In this document: piece by piece, positions 33,015 through 41,232 of the stretch
How the letters are laid out: each line of letters opens with the position of its first letter
Position numbering within the stretch: the stretch's first letter is position 1
From: an uncultured Eggerthellaceae bacterium
Lineage (GTDB): Bacteria > Actinomycetota > Coriobacteriia > Coriobacteriales > Eggerthellaceae
Length of the DNA: 61,759 nt
Direction of reading: 5' to 3'
NCBI GenBank assembly: GCA_937892845.1
Contig: CALBGP010000010.1
Span: forward strand, 1 to 61,759
Position numbers and translations under genes: made by a program
Notes under the pieces: generated by a model
Told to the model about the DNA's origin: nothing
What the model saw: the letters and a program-made list of their open reading frames with translations, nothing else
Databases searched by the model: none

Positions 33015-33993
33015 GTCGAATCACTTCTTTCGCCAAGGCATTGTAGGACTCAGCGCCTTTGCCTGTAGGATCATACTCATTGATTGGCTGCCCAAAACTA
33101 GGAGCCTCTGACAGTTTAACTGTTCTGGGGATCACAGTTTCAAACACAAGCTTGCCAAAGAAACCTCTAACTTCTTCTGCGACCTGCTTCGACAAGGTTG
33201 TGCGACCGTCGTACATGGTCAACAGAACTCCGTATATATCAATACTTGGATTCAAATGGGTCTTAACTCGCTTCATGGTGTCAAGAAGCTTCGTCACACC
33301 CTCCAACGCATAGAACTCACACTGAATCGGTATAAGAAGTTTATCTGCAGCAACAAGAGCGTTGATAGTCAAAAGACCAAGCGAAGGAGGACAGTCTATA
33401 AATACGTAATCATATTTGCCACGAAACGCACCGACTGCTTCCTTCAGGCGATTCTCTCTAGCCATTTGAGATACCAACTCTACTTCAGCACCCGCAAGGT
33501 TGATGGTTGCCGGCGCAACATCGAGTCCTGGACAGACATCTGGAATGATGACGTTAGTCAAAGGCTCTTCACCAAGCAACACATCATAGATGCATGCGTC
33601 GAGTTGATTCTTCTCTATACCAAGACCGCTAGACGTATTACCTTGAGGGTCAAGGTCAATCAGCAGAACTTGTTTATTATTCGCCCCAAGCGCTGCACCC
33701 AGGTTTACAGAGGTGGTCGATTTCCCAACCCCACCCTTTTGATTAAGAATTGCAATTACTTTCGTAGTCCCCACAACAGTCCTCACAGGTTCTTTTTCGG
33801 TATATTTCTTGACCGGAGGACGCTTCACTTCATGTTCAGACTCATCCACCGATGTTTCACGTGAAACATCGCGCTCTACGATTTCGAAATCCTCTTCATC
33901 ATGGATTTCGATTACTTCATCGGAGCTCGATTGCGTTGTTTGGGAAGCTGGCTCATGTTTAGAACCACGACGAAAACCGCTAAACATACCCAC
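33007..33993 (-). CDS. parA: Chromosome-partitioning ATPase ParA/Soj
   Basis: 328 residues. A ~80-residue acidic N-terminal extension precedes the ATPase: KVIAILNQKGGVGKSTTSVNLGAAL (deviant Walker A), LLIDLDPQGNTSSGLG (switch I), YDYVFIDCPPSLGLLTINALVAAD (Walker B). It drives ParB-parS segregation on the nucleoid. The extension contains DVSRETSV, the translation of a perfect parS site. The start is GTG 33993 or ATG 33987 behind AGGAGGGG. Normally linked directly to rsmG, here it is separated from it by 2.7 kb of transposon debris. Confidence 0.95.
   Translation of the reverse strand: MGMFSGFRRGSKHEPASQTTQSSSDEVIEIHDEEDFEIVERDVSRETSVDESEHEVKRPPVKKYTEKEPVRTVVGTTKVIAILNQKGGVGKSTTSVNLGAALGANNKQVLLIDLDPQGNTSSGLGIEKNQLDACIYDVLLGEEPLTNVIIPDVCPGLDVAPATINLAGAEVELVSQMARENRLKEAVGAFRGKYDYVFIDCPPSLGLLTINALVAADKLLIPIQCEFYALEGVTKLLDTMKRVKTHLNPSIDIYGVLLTMYDGRTTLSKQVAEEVRGFFGKLVFETVIPRTVKLSEAPSFGQPINEYDPTGKGAESYNALAKEVIRRG
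33853..33868. other. parS: parS site 1 (inside parA)
   Basis: Perfect TGTTTCACGTGAAACA palindrome, the ParB-binding consensus, inside the N-terminal extension of parA. Confidence 0.92.
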
Positions 33994-34129
33994 GGTATAA
34001 CCCCTCCTGTTGCAATTCTTGTTCGTTTACGAGGTTCTGTATAGTATAGGGCTTAGGCGGTGTACATATGCCGCCAAATAATAAACAGCACCAATATTTT
34101 CAAACTGGTATAAGAATTCTGATGCTTCA

Positions 34130-34145
34130 TGTTTCACGTGAAACA
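34130..34145. other. parS: parS site 2
   Basis: Perfect TGTTTCACGTGAAACA upstream of parA. Confidence 0.95.
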
Positions 34146-34237
34146 TCTTCATTCATCCACATGCGTCTGACGTAAGTTCGACGCTTCAGATTTACAAGTT
34201 TTCACATCTTTTAATATGATTCATCACCAATCAATTG

Positions 34238-34253
34238 TGTTTCACGTGAAACA
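34238..34253. other. parS: parS site 3
   Basis: Perfect TGTTTCACGTGAAACA, 108 bp from site 2. Confidence 0.95.
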
Positions 34254-34419
34254 GCTACATATTTCTAATATAAGTTAGTTTAGTCTTACTTATCAATTCC
34301 TTCAGATAACGCCTGAACTAATGATGTTCAGCTTGCATCTTGCTTGAATCATCATAACCACCATTCAAGACGCACGTTCCGTATATGACGCTCCGGGCAA
34401 ATTGCTGGATTTAATCGGT

Positions 34420-35110
34420 CCAGTTTGAAAGCAGCATGTTCGGCAAAACAGGAGATAAAGACCATCCGCATGTACCGGCTCGTCGGATCATCGATTAAAT
34501 CAAGCAGGATGGTGGAACCTTTGAAAGCAGGCCACCCCTTAAAAGAACTCACAGGTCTCCTGGGAATATCGAAAAGTTCATACAAGCACCTGCGCGCGGC
34601 GACGTAATACGAAGACGAGTACACCCAACTCATCGCAATACCAAGATCTTCTCCGAAGAGGGCAGCGGGCGCTGGGGTCACCCACCATCTGAGCGAGGCT
34701 ACTCAGATCGGGAACGCGTATGAGCGAGAAGATCATCCGCCGCGTAGCGGGCAAAGAAGGGCTGCAGGTCATCAACCTCAAGTATTGGAGGACCCACAGC
34801 TCATATATAGGCGAGATCTGCTAGGCACCGGAAAACCTGATGAGGAGACATTTCAATATGCATGAGCCCAATCAAGCCTGACTCACCAACATCAACGAAT
34901 TCAAGCTGACCCGCTGCGCTCGATTCTAACTGGGTCCCGCACTCGACTGTTTCAGCGGGAGGCTGGAGAGAGTTCTCTACTGCAACTGATGCGACACTCC
35001 GTCAGATGAGCTCATTTCGCACCCGATGAACATCCCAGACACTACAATTAACAATGGTTTGATGGATCTTTGGCTGGTTGAACCCATGCGACCACAAAAG
35101 ACGGATCGGA
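34420..35110 (+). pseudogene. IS3-family (IS150-like) transposase remnant
   Basis: Pieces of an IS3 ORFB can be read in several frames. First LKAGHPLKELTGLLGISKSSYKHLRA; then SEKIIRRVAGKEGLQVINLKYWRTHSSYIGEIC-stop-APENLMRRHFNMHEPNQA; then LTNINEF and ALDCFSGRLE. These follow the normal order (HTH start, HTH_21 helix, SSYxGEI, DDE-domain start). Stops and frameshifts break every block and the second half of the DDE domain is missing. No terminal inverted repeats were found. Confidence 0.7.
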
Positions 35111-35159
35111 TCGACCACCTTCGCTGATCAAAGAAAAGGTCCACATCCCCTATTTGATA

Positions 35160-35194
35160 TTGACAAAAGTTTTTGCATCGAAAGTTTTTGTCAA
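35160..35194. repeat. Short inverted repeat in the parA-rsmG gap
   Basis: TTGACAAAA (35160-35168) and TTTTGTCAA (35186-35194) with a 17-nt spacer, followed by TTTATAA. It could be a residual promoter operator or insertion-sequence end. No gene is visible from 35200 to 35900, apart from a parS site. Confidence 0.4.
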
Positions 35195-35589
35195 ACTTTA
35201 TAACCCTCCAAGGACTTTTCTTTTCAATTGGATATCGTGACATATACCAATACTCAACGGACACGACACCATTGACGGAAGTCCAGAACCTCTCTAATCG
35301 CAGTTATACGACAGCAAGTCCTTATCTCACTGCATCTGTCATCAGAACTACCTGATATCACGCCATTGTTTGCCTTACCTATTAACTGTATCCCTAGATT
35401 GCTCGATCATTGGACATACATCCGATTAGCAGCAAAGCACTTCCCACTCTTCATGCCTGCCTTTCCGTCTTCAACAAAAAAGTAATCACTTATCAATATC
35501 GTCATTTTCAACCTAAATTGCAGATTTCATACCGTAAGGAATAATGTTGAGATCCTGGTCAATCTCTGTCATAGCTCGATTACGAAATA

Positions 35590-35605
35590 TGTTTCACGTG
35601 AAACA
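35590..35605. other. parS: parS site 4
   Basis: Perfect TGTTTCACGTGAAACA in the intergenic debris. Confidence 0.95.
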
Positions 35606-35939
35606 TCACCCATGACTCATGACATGGGTGACCTTCAAAGCAAAACAATATTGGATTGGGAGACAAATAGCGCACCTGAAACCCAATCCATTTAGAAGTG
35701 ATAGGGGTCCAGTGACGCAACCCATCCATGCGAACCCGATGCCTCATCCGAAGCGCTCGTCCGGATCCTGGGGTTAAATTCTGCACATGTCAGACAGGAG
35801 TCCAATGTAGACATAGGTCGGCATGGACTTCAGCAATCCAAAATGCGGTTTTGAATATCCATCATCCATGCAACAGGATCGGAACACAGCCTTGATCCTT
35901 CCGGATACGGTCATGCTGGGATAATTCCTGAACATATCT

Positions 35940-36480
35940 CTGATTTTGACGTTAGTCCCGCCTCACATCGAGTTATTGATGAGGGACATGGGGGCTCCGC
36001 GGCCTTTGCGAAGCTCAGGCCGCCGTCGGTTGCGGCCATATCGGGAAGGGAAATGTTCGAGAGGAGTGCCCAGCGGGCCCTCAACGTCTTGCTCGGCATC
36101 AGATGCCAGGACAGCACGCGCCTATCGCTCCTGGCCATGAGGACGACGAAGTCCCTCCCCAGGCAGATCCCATCCAAGTAGACGACACGGTGGATCTCAT
36201 CGACGAAATCGTAGACGGTCCACGCCTTCCAGAACCTCACGGCATGCCTTCTAAACGTGCATCCCCCTCCCGGCATGTCCGTCTGGCGCTCCTTGGATGA
36301 CAGCCATTTGAGAAAGGGCGCGAACCCACACTGCGGGATATCGTTGGCGAGCGTCATCAAGGCGTTGCAGACCATGCAGGGCCACCCCTGCGCACCCGCT
36401 TTGGTCCCGCCATTTCTCTTCATCTGAAAGCTGCAGGCATGGCGCATTTTGGACCGCATCGCCACCTTTTGAATCAATTG
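35940..36480 (-). pseudogene. IS1249/IS256-like transposase remnant
   Basis: The minus strand encodes MKRNGGTKAGAQGWPC (zinc-finger-like start), FLKWLSSKERQTDMPGGG, FWKAWTVYDFVDEIHRVVYLDGICLGRDFVVLMARSDRRVLSW and LPDMAATDGGLSFAKA. These are the N-terminal and first catalytic blocks of an IS1249-type transposase, including the first two acidic residues (YLDG, ATDGG). The frame then loses similarity, and the last catalytic Glu and C-terminus are absent. It is truncated rather than riddled with stops. Confidence 0.65.
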
Positions 36481-36582
36481 AATTATTGAGCTGATTCAAG
36501 GTTACTGAAATGTGAGCACATCAATTATCGGACACGCATGTTGTCTGATCATGTCCTTTCAATCAAGTCGAAATTGGGATAC

Positions 36583-36614
36583 AAGAAAGGGGTGCTGACC
36601 TGAGTCAACACCCC
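36583..36614 (-). terminator. Terminator of rsmG
   Basis: GGGGTG-c-TGAC and GTCA-a-CACCCC arms form a hairpin with TTTCTT on the minus-strand 3' side, about 65 nt past the rsmG stop. Confidence 0.75.
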
Positions 36615-36676
36615 ATATCAGAGCACACTTTACATTCTTAACCTAAAAAGTTCGTCTCAACACCACACGGCATACG

Positions 36677-37381
36677 TTAGCAACTTAATGGATTCCTTTG
36701 AGCCATACCAACTCTTCGCGGAAGCTTTACCTTGGGCTTGTCAACTTTCTCAAACACAAAGAAGCATCGCGTCGATCCATCTGTAAGGGTAAATGTTTCA
36801 CGTGAAACAAGTTTCAATCCAAGTCTCTTCTGAAGTTTAATAGCTGAATCCGTTTCCTCTTGTTCAGGCTTGGCTTTATAGCAAATCAAATATCCACCTT
36901 TACTCAAAAGAGGAGAGGCGAGTTCCATCAAAGAAGGAAGAGAGCTAAGAGCACGGGCGGTTAATGCCGAGAATGATTCAGGTTCAACAACAGCAAGGTC
37001 TTCAATACGACCAGCATATCCAGAAACCCGGGAGCTCAATCCAAGCTCATCAACAATGGAAAGCAGAGCATTGATTTTCTTTTGAACAGAATCAATGAGA
37101 ACAGTTTCTCTACCAGTCATGATGGCAAGAGGAATACCTGGGAATCCGCCGCCGGTACCAAGATCACCATATCGCCCTTCAGGTGCCTCATTCAAATACT
37201 TCAATCCAAGTAAACTATCCTCAAGATGACGAACCACACCGGCATCCTCAGATGCGATCCTGGTTAGATTGATAGATTCGTTAATCCGGATAACTGCATT
37301 CAAATCATCCATTAACAGAGCTGCAAGATCATCATCAATCTCAATACCATGACAGGCCATAAGTTCTTGAAGTTTCAACAT
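36677..37381 (-). CDS. rsmG: 16S rRNA (guanine527-N7)-methyltransferase
   Basis: 234 residues, GidB family. NAVIRINESINLTRI, then the SAM motif GDLGTGGGFPGIPLAIM and TVLIDSVQKKINALLSIVDELGL, and the later LTARALSSLPSLMELASPLL. LVSRETFTLTDGSTR contains the translation of a perfect parS site. Start at ATG 37381 behind AAGGAGGATGT; a start 21 bp upstream would include the ribosome site. Separated from jag by a terminator, so likely transcribed on its own. Confidence 0.95.
   Translation of the reverse strand: MLKLQELMACHGIEIDDDLAALLMDDLNAVIRINESINLTRIASEDAGVVRHLEDSLLGLKYLNEAPEGRYGDLGTGGGFPGIPLAIMTGRETVLIDSVQKKINALLSIVDELGLSSRVSGYAGRIEDLAVVEPESFSALTARALSSLPSLMELASPLLSKGGYLICYKAKPEQEETDSAIKLQKRLGLKLVSRETFTLTDGSTRCFFVFEKVDKPKVKLPRRVGMAQRNPLSC
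36794..36809. other. parS: parS site 5 (inside rsmG)
   Basis: Perfect TGTTTCACGTGAAACA within the rsmG coding region, the rightmost parS in the window. Confidence 0.92.
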
Positions 37382-37416
37382 ACATCCTCCTTCACATATC
37401 ATTGTATTGAAGGAAA

Positions 37417-37446
37417 TATAAAAAGGGAACCAATAATGGTTCCCTT
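37417..37446 (-). terminator. Terminator after jag
   Basis: AAGGGAACC-attatt-GGTTCCCTT read on the minus strand, then TTTATA, about 36 nt past the jag stop. Confidence 0.8.
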
Positions 37447-37481
37447 AAAGAATCAGCAAAGATGAAATAAATAGCAACTGA

Positions 37482-38051
37482 CTACAGGGGAATAACAACG
37501 ACGTGACGGGCAGAACCTTCACCCTCGGAGACGGTATCTACCCTCTTGTTATCACGAAGAGCCAAGTGGACAATTCGACGCTCATAGGGAGTCATAGGAC
37601 GGAGTTTGACGCTACGATGCTGGCTGACTGCGCGCGAAGCAGCCGAATGGGCGATAGATTCCAATTTCTGACGCTGGCGATTCTTATATCCTTCAACATC
37701 AACAACCACAGGATAGCGGAACCCAAGAGTCCGAGTGGTAATGGCTGAAATGATGAACTGAAGAGCGTCGAGAGTTTTACCGTGACGACCGATAAGGATA
37801 GCAAGGTTGTCACCGGTAATGTCGAGAATCAGCTCACCTTCATCACCCTCATATTCATCAATAGTGACTTCACCCACATCAAAATGCTTCAAGATACCCT
37901 GCAAAGCATCAATAGCGGTATCCGCAATCCTATCGAGCTCCTCATCGGAAAGTTCAGGGACATCGCTATGAGGTTCATCACCTTTGAGAACAACTGAATC
38001 ATCAAACGATTCGACTTCAAATTCTTCAACCATGAGATTCTTCTTTCTCAT
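37482..38051 (-). CDS. jag: Jag/KhpB RNA-binding protein (KH and R3H domains)
   Basis: 189 residues. Acidic N-terminus (1-45), then a KH domain (VTIDEYEGDEGELILDITGDNLAILIGRHGKTLDALQFII; GRHG replaces the GxxG loop) and an R3H domain (LRPMTPYERRIVHLALRDNKRVDTVSEGEGSARHVVV, with the R-x3-H motif). The Jag_N domain of the long form is replaced by the acidic stretch. It is a cytosolic RNA-binding protein linked to YidC and cell elongation. The start is ATG 38051; ATG 38033 is an alternative. It lies 15 bp after yidC. Confidence 0.93.
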   Translation of the reverse strand: MRKKNLMVEEFEVESFDDSVVLKGDEPHSDVPELSDEELDRIADTAIDALQGILKHFDVGEVTIDEYEGDEGELILDITGDNLAILIGRHGKTLDALQFIISAITTRTLGFRYPVVVDVEGYKNRQRQKLESIAHSAASRAVSQHRSVKLRPMTPYERRIVHLALRDNKRVDTVSEGEGSARHVVVIPL

Positions 38052-38066
38052 CCGAATTGAAAAGAC

Positions 38067-38846
38067 TTAGCGCTTTTTGGTGGGGCGCTTTTTCTTGACC
38101 TTGCGCTCAACATCAACCTTAACGGGCATGGGAGCAGCAGCGGCGGCAATTGCCTCCTGAGCCTCCTCCTGCTTCTTAAGGAAATGAGTGGTGATCTGCT
38201 GTTGCAGAATACCGATGACGGAAGATGCACCCCAGAACAACAAAACGCCAGCAGGGGAGGACCAGGAAATCCAAAGCATGAAAACAGACATTACAGCGCC
38301 CATAATCAGCATCTGAGTACGCTGCGGGCTATCACTCTTAAGATTCTGAAGAATCATAGGCAAGAACGTCGCGAAAGCAAAAACCAGCATGAGTACCAGA
38401 TACGGGAAAAATGCCCCAAATCCCTGAGAGAACATATCAGCAGGCATTTTCGTCAAGTCTCCGACCAAACCATAGAAGGTGTACTGAACACCCTGGGATC
38501 CATCTCCTCCCAACTCACGGAGAGTCTGGAACATGGCCAGGAAGATAGGCATTTGAAGCAGCATGGGAAGACAGCCGGCCAAGGGATTGAATTTAGTCTC
38601 CGCGTACAGCTTCTGCATTTCCTCGTTCATGCGAACGGGGTCGTTTGCAAACCTAGTCTGAATTTCCTGCATGAGAGGCTGAACCTTCTGCATCTGCCTG
38701 CTCGACTTGATCTGCTTGTGCATGATAGGGGCCACAATCAAACGGAAGATCACCGTGATAACAATAATGGCCAGACCCCAGTCACCCAAAAAATTGTAGA
38801 AGAAATGGATACAGTCATATATCCAATCTTTAAACGCATCCCACAT
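38067..38846 (-). CDS. yidC: Membrane protein insertase YidC (Oxa1 family)
   Basis: 259 residues. It starts with a membrane helix (FFYNFLGDWGLAIIVITVIFRLIVAPI), where the conserved Arg of the hydrophilic groove appears in FRLIVAP. KSSRQMQKVQPLMQEIQTRF is the cytoplasmic coiled hairpin, then PLAGCLPMLLQMPIFLAMFQTLREL and two further helix pairs. The Lys/Arg-rich tail (KVKKKRPTKKR) can bind ribosomes. No large periplasmic domain, as in Gram-positives. It inserts membrane proteins with or without SecYEG. Confidence 0.95.
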   Translation of the reverse strand: MWDAFKDWIYDCIHFFYNFLGDWGLAIIVITVIFRLIVAPIMHKQIKSSRQMQKVQPLMQEIQTRFANDPVRMNEEMQKLYAETKFNPLAGCLPMLLQMPIFLAMFQTLRELGGDGSQGVQYTFYGLVGDLTKMPADMFSQGFGAFFPYLVLMLVFAFATFLPMILQNLKSDSPQRTQMLIMGAVMSVFMLWISWSSPAGVLLFWGASSVIGILQQQITTHFLKKQEEAQEAIAAAAAPMPVKVDVERKVKKKRPTKKR

Positions 38847-38852
38847 TGATTC

Positions 38853-39110
38853 TTACCTTTCTTCTTTTTCCGGAACAGGGTCATAGCCGCCGGGATTTCC
38901 GGGATGACACCTGCAGATTCGCTTGATTGCAAGCCAGGATCCTTTGCAGAATCCAAAACGCTGAACTGCAATGTATCCATATTCGGAGCATGTAGGAACA
39001 AAACGACAGCAAGAAGGAAACAGAGGTGAAATGGCAGCACGATAAAAGGTGATGACAAACAAAGCCACCTTCGAAGGCAGGGCTCTCACGAACGCTGCAA
39101 AACGTTCCAT
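38853..39110 (-). CDS. yidD: Membrane protein insertion efficiency factor YidD
   Basis: 85 residues. FYRAAISPLFPSCCRFVPTCSEYGYIAVQRFG...IKRICRCHPGNPGGYDPVPEK is the full signature of YidD, with the CRFxPTCSxY and CHPxxxGGxDPVP motifs. It is an amphipathic inner-membrane-associated helper of YidC, six bases upstream of the yidC start, and should be co-translated with it. Confidence 0.95.
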   Translation of the reverse strand: MERFAAFVRALPSKVALFVITFYRAAISPLFPSCCRFVPTCSEYGYIAVQRFGFCKGSWLAIKRICRCHPGNPGGYDPVPEKEER

Positions 39111-39154
39111 CCATTCAACCTATCCGTTCGCCCGGAGCATTATCACGAAGCAAA

Positions 39155-39182
39155 CTAAAAAATAAAGCCGGCATTGCCGGCT
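39155..39182 (-). terminator. Terminator after rnpA
   Basis: AGCCGGC-aat-GCCGGCT then TTTATTTTTT on the minus strand, 13 nt after the rnpA stop. It separates rpmH-rnpA from yidD-yidC-jag. Confidence 0.85.
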
Positions 39183-39194
39183 GAACAAGGATCC

Positions 39195-39572
39195 TTACTC
39201 TGCTGTATCTTGATGCGCAAACGCCTTTTCGGGCGCTGGCGCAGTCAAAGCCGCCTTGTTCAAGGCTTTTGCGCAAGCATCCGATACTTTACTATATGAA
39301 GCCCTCAAAATCGATGACTTTGCCACGAAAGCAACGTCCATTCCTTTCCAGGGGCCATTGAAATCGTGCACCAGCGCGCGCATGCGACGTTTTGCGCTAT
39401 TGCGCCAAACGGCATTCCCGGATTTTTTCCCCGCAATAAAAGCAACACGACCATCGAGGTCGTGTTGGGATTGCTGTTTGAGCACGATGATCGTGAAGAA
39501 CGGCGTGCTGAAACGTTTGCCTCGCGCGAAGAGGGACGAAACTTCGGTGCCAGCCTTTATGGTTGATTTCAC
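39195..39572 (-). CDS. rnpA: Ribonuclease P protein component
   Basis: 125 residues from GTG 39572. KGKRFSTPFF-like start (FARGKRFSTPFFTIIVL) and the basic central helix VAFIAGKKSGNAVWRNSAKRRMRALVHDF carry the RNR motif of the family, which binds the RNase P RNA. Pro/Ala C-terminal tail. AGGAACAGG lies 5 nt upstream of the GTG. It follows rpmH by 14 bp, the universal order at bacterial origins. Confidence 0.93.
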   Translation of the reverse strand: MKSTIKAGTEVSSLFARGKRFSTPFFTIIVLKQQSQHDLDGRVAFIAGKKSGNAVWRNSAKRRMRALVHDFNGPWKGMDVAFVAKSSILRASYSKVSDACAKALNKAALTAPAPEKAFAHQDTAE

Positions 39573-39586
39573 ACCGATACCTGTTC

Positions 39587-39721
39587 CTACACGCAAAGAC
39601 GCTTGCGGCCCTTTGCACGGCGAGCAGCCAGCACGGCGCGACCACCCTTGGTAGCCATGCGAGCGCGGAAGCCGTGAACCTTATGGCGATGGCGATTATT
39701 CGGCTGATAAGTGCGCTTCAT
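39587..39721 (-). CDS. rpmH: 50S ribosomal protein L34
   Basis: 44 residues: MKRTYQPNNRHRHKVHGFRARMATKGGRAVLAARRAKGRKRLCV in essence, the textbook L34 with MKRTYQP start and RRxKGRKRL end. The ATG is preceded by GGGAAGATGAA on the minus strand. It is the first leftward gene from the origin and heads the rpmH-rnpA unit. Confidence 0.98.
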   Translation of the reverse strand: MKRTYQPNNRHRHKVHGFRARMATKGGRAVLAARRAKGRKRLCV

Positions 39722-39774
39722 TTCATCTTCCCTTTCGTATCTCAACTTCATTCAGAAGTGAATAATAGCCCTAA

Positions 39775-40370
39775 GATTGTACACCACTCAAGGTCGATGT
39801 CAACATCTTTCTTTATATAGGCATTATAGAGAACACCGACAACATTTCCGTCCCGTTCTTTTCCGTTTCCAACAATGGAAAAATGTGGAAAAGGTTGAAA
39901 ACAACGTCATCACGAATGATTTTCAGTGGAAAACCGTGAGGAAAAACGGAAAACGAACTGGAATGCTTTTCAGGAAACGCAGCGAGAGAACGCCCCCGTT
40001 CGTTGTACTTATTCATCTGACCTGGTGTTTTATGTCATACCAGTCTTTTTCCAAGCACCTTGTTCGTATTGGAAAACAAACGAATCCGGTAAAAGATCAG
40101 CCCGTGTTTCGCCCATATTCTTAAATAAAGTCAAGTCTTTTTTCCGCTCTCAGAAAGAGTTTTCAAGTTTTCCAACAACGAATTCCATTCGGTTTCCTCT
40201 GTTTTCCACATTTTCTGAAACAATTGTTGAAAACTTGGAAAACACGAGGTAATCGTTAGTGGAATATTTCGGAACCGTGGAAAAGCATAGTTGGAAAATT
40301 GGAAACCAAGGTCTATCATAGGCAGTCCACTCGGGAAAACCGAATTTCACTTTTCCACGTTTCGTTGAAA
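39775..40370. other. oriC: Probable chromosomal replication origin (oriC)
   Basis: About 600 bp, AT-rich, between divergent rpmH and the dnaA-side genes. It holds at least ten TTTTCCA/TGGAAAA motifs in both orientations. Examples are TGTGGAAAA 39884-39892, TTTTCCACA 40202-40210, CGTGGAAAA 40276-40284 and TTTTCCACG 40351-40359, variants of the DnaA box TTWTNCACA. All major genes to the left run leftward and to the right run rightward. A second, smaller set lies in the dnaA-dnaN gap. Confidence 0.7.
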
Positions 40371-40371
40371 A

Positions 40372-41193
40372 GTGGTGGAATTGATTGAAAACAATGGAAT
40401 AGTGCTTGGAAATAACGTGAACACACCAGAAAACACACCAGAAAACGTATCCCGGCCAACCCTGAGTGCAGACTATACTCAGGCGCTTTCAACTGCGCGA
40501 ATAGCGTTTTACGACGACTTCCGCAGCGCGCCGCGCATCACGGAAATACAACCGACCACAACAGCTGAATACATCGAGAATCTTGCATCGACCATCTATA
40601 CGCAAGCACAGCAAGCAGGTGGCGGAATTCCCTATACCGTAATCAGGGAAGTAAGCGAAAATTTTATCCATGCCCAATTCAGGGAAATCGTGGTTTCTAT
40701 CTTCGACAAGGGAAACACCATCAGATTCTCCGACCAAGGCCCCGGCATTGCGGAAAAAGGAAAGGCCCAGATGCCCGGCTTCTCGTCCGCAGTCGAACCT
40801 ATGAAGCGCTATATCCGTGGCGTAGGGTCAGGTCTGCCTATCGTCAAGGAATATCTCTCGTTCTCCCATGGGCGAATCACGATCGAGGATAACCTCAATA
40901 CAGGCGCAGTGATCACCATCTCCATCAACAATGAAGAACCCGAACCTCCCAAAAAGGTCGAAAAGAAAATAGTCATACCGCCGCTCAACGACAGGGAAAA
41001 AGACGCACTGTATCTGTTCTATGAAAAGGGTGCACTCAGGCTTACCGACATAAAAGAAGGCCTTGACCTAAGCCCCAGCAGCGCACATCGCACACTTGCA
41101 AAGCTCGAAGAGTACGGCTTGCTGGACACGGCAGCCAACAAAACGCGCTTGCTGTCTGAACTGGGCAGCAAGGTAGCTGACGCATTGTTCTAA
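40372..41193 (+). CDS. HATPase-domain protein with C-terminal winged helix, between oriC and dnaA
   Basis: 273 residues. Residues ~60-195 are a GHKL ATPase: N box IREVSENFIHAQF, G1 IRFSDQGPGI, G2 RGVGSGLPIVKEYL, then GRITIEDNLNTGAVITISI. Residues ~205-273 are a winged helix (LNDREKDALYLFYEKGALRLTDIKEGLDLSPSSAHRTLAKLEEYGLL). There is no phospho-acceptor His domain or membrane helix, so it is closer to anti-sigma/SpoIIAB or regulatory ATPases fused to a DNA-binding domain. Its place beside dnaA suggests a link to replication or growth control. The start (GTG 40372) is uncertain; a later GTG is possible. Confidence 0.75.
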   Translation: MVELIENNGIVLGNNVNTPENTPENVSRPTLSADYTQALSTARIAFYDDFRSAPRITEIQPTTTAEYIENLASTIYTQAQQAGGGIPYTVIREVSENFIHAQFREIVVSIFDKGNTIRFSDQGPGIAEKGKAQMPGFSSAVEPMKRYIRGVGSGLPIVKEYLSFSHGRITIEDNLNTGAVITISINNEEPEPPKKVEKKIVIPPLNDREKDALYLFYEKGALRLTDIKEGLDLSPSSAHRTLAKLEEYGLLDTAANKTRLLSELGSKVADALF

Positions 41194-41232
41194 AAATCAA
41201 GCTGTCTTTTGTAGCAGAGAATAGAGGATCCG

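Noticed and set aside
40390..40445. Repeated ACACCAGAAAAC at the start of the HATPase gene
   Set aside because: A two-copy in-frame repeat (NTPENTPEN) within the flexible N-terminus; too short to call a structural repeat.
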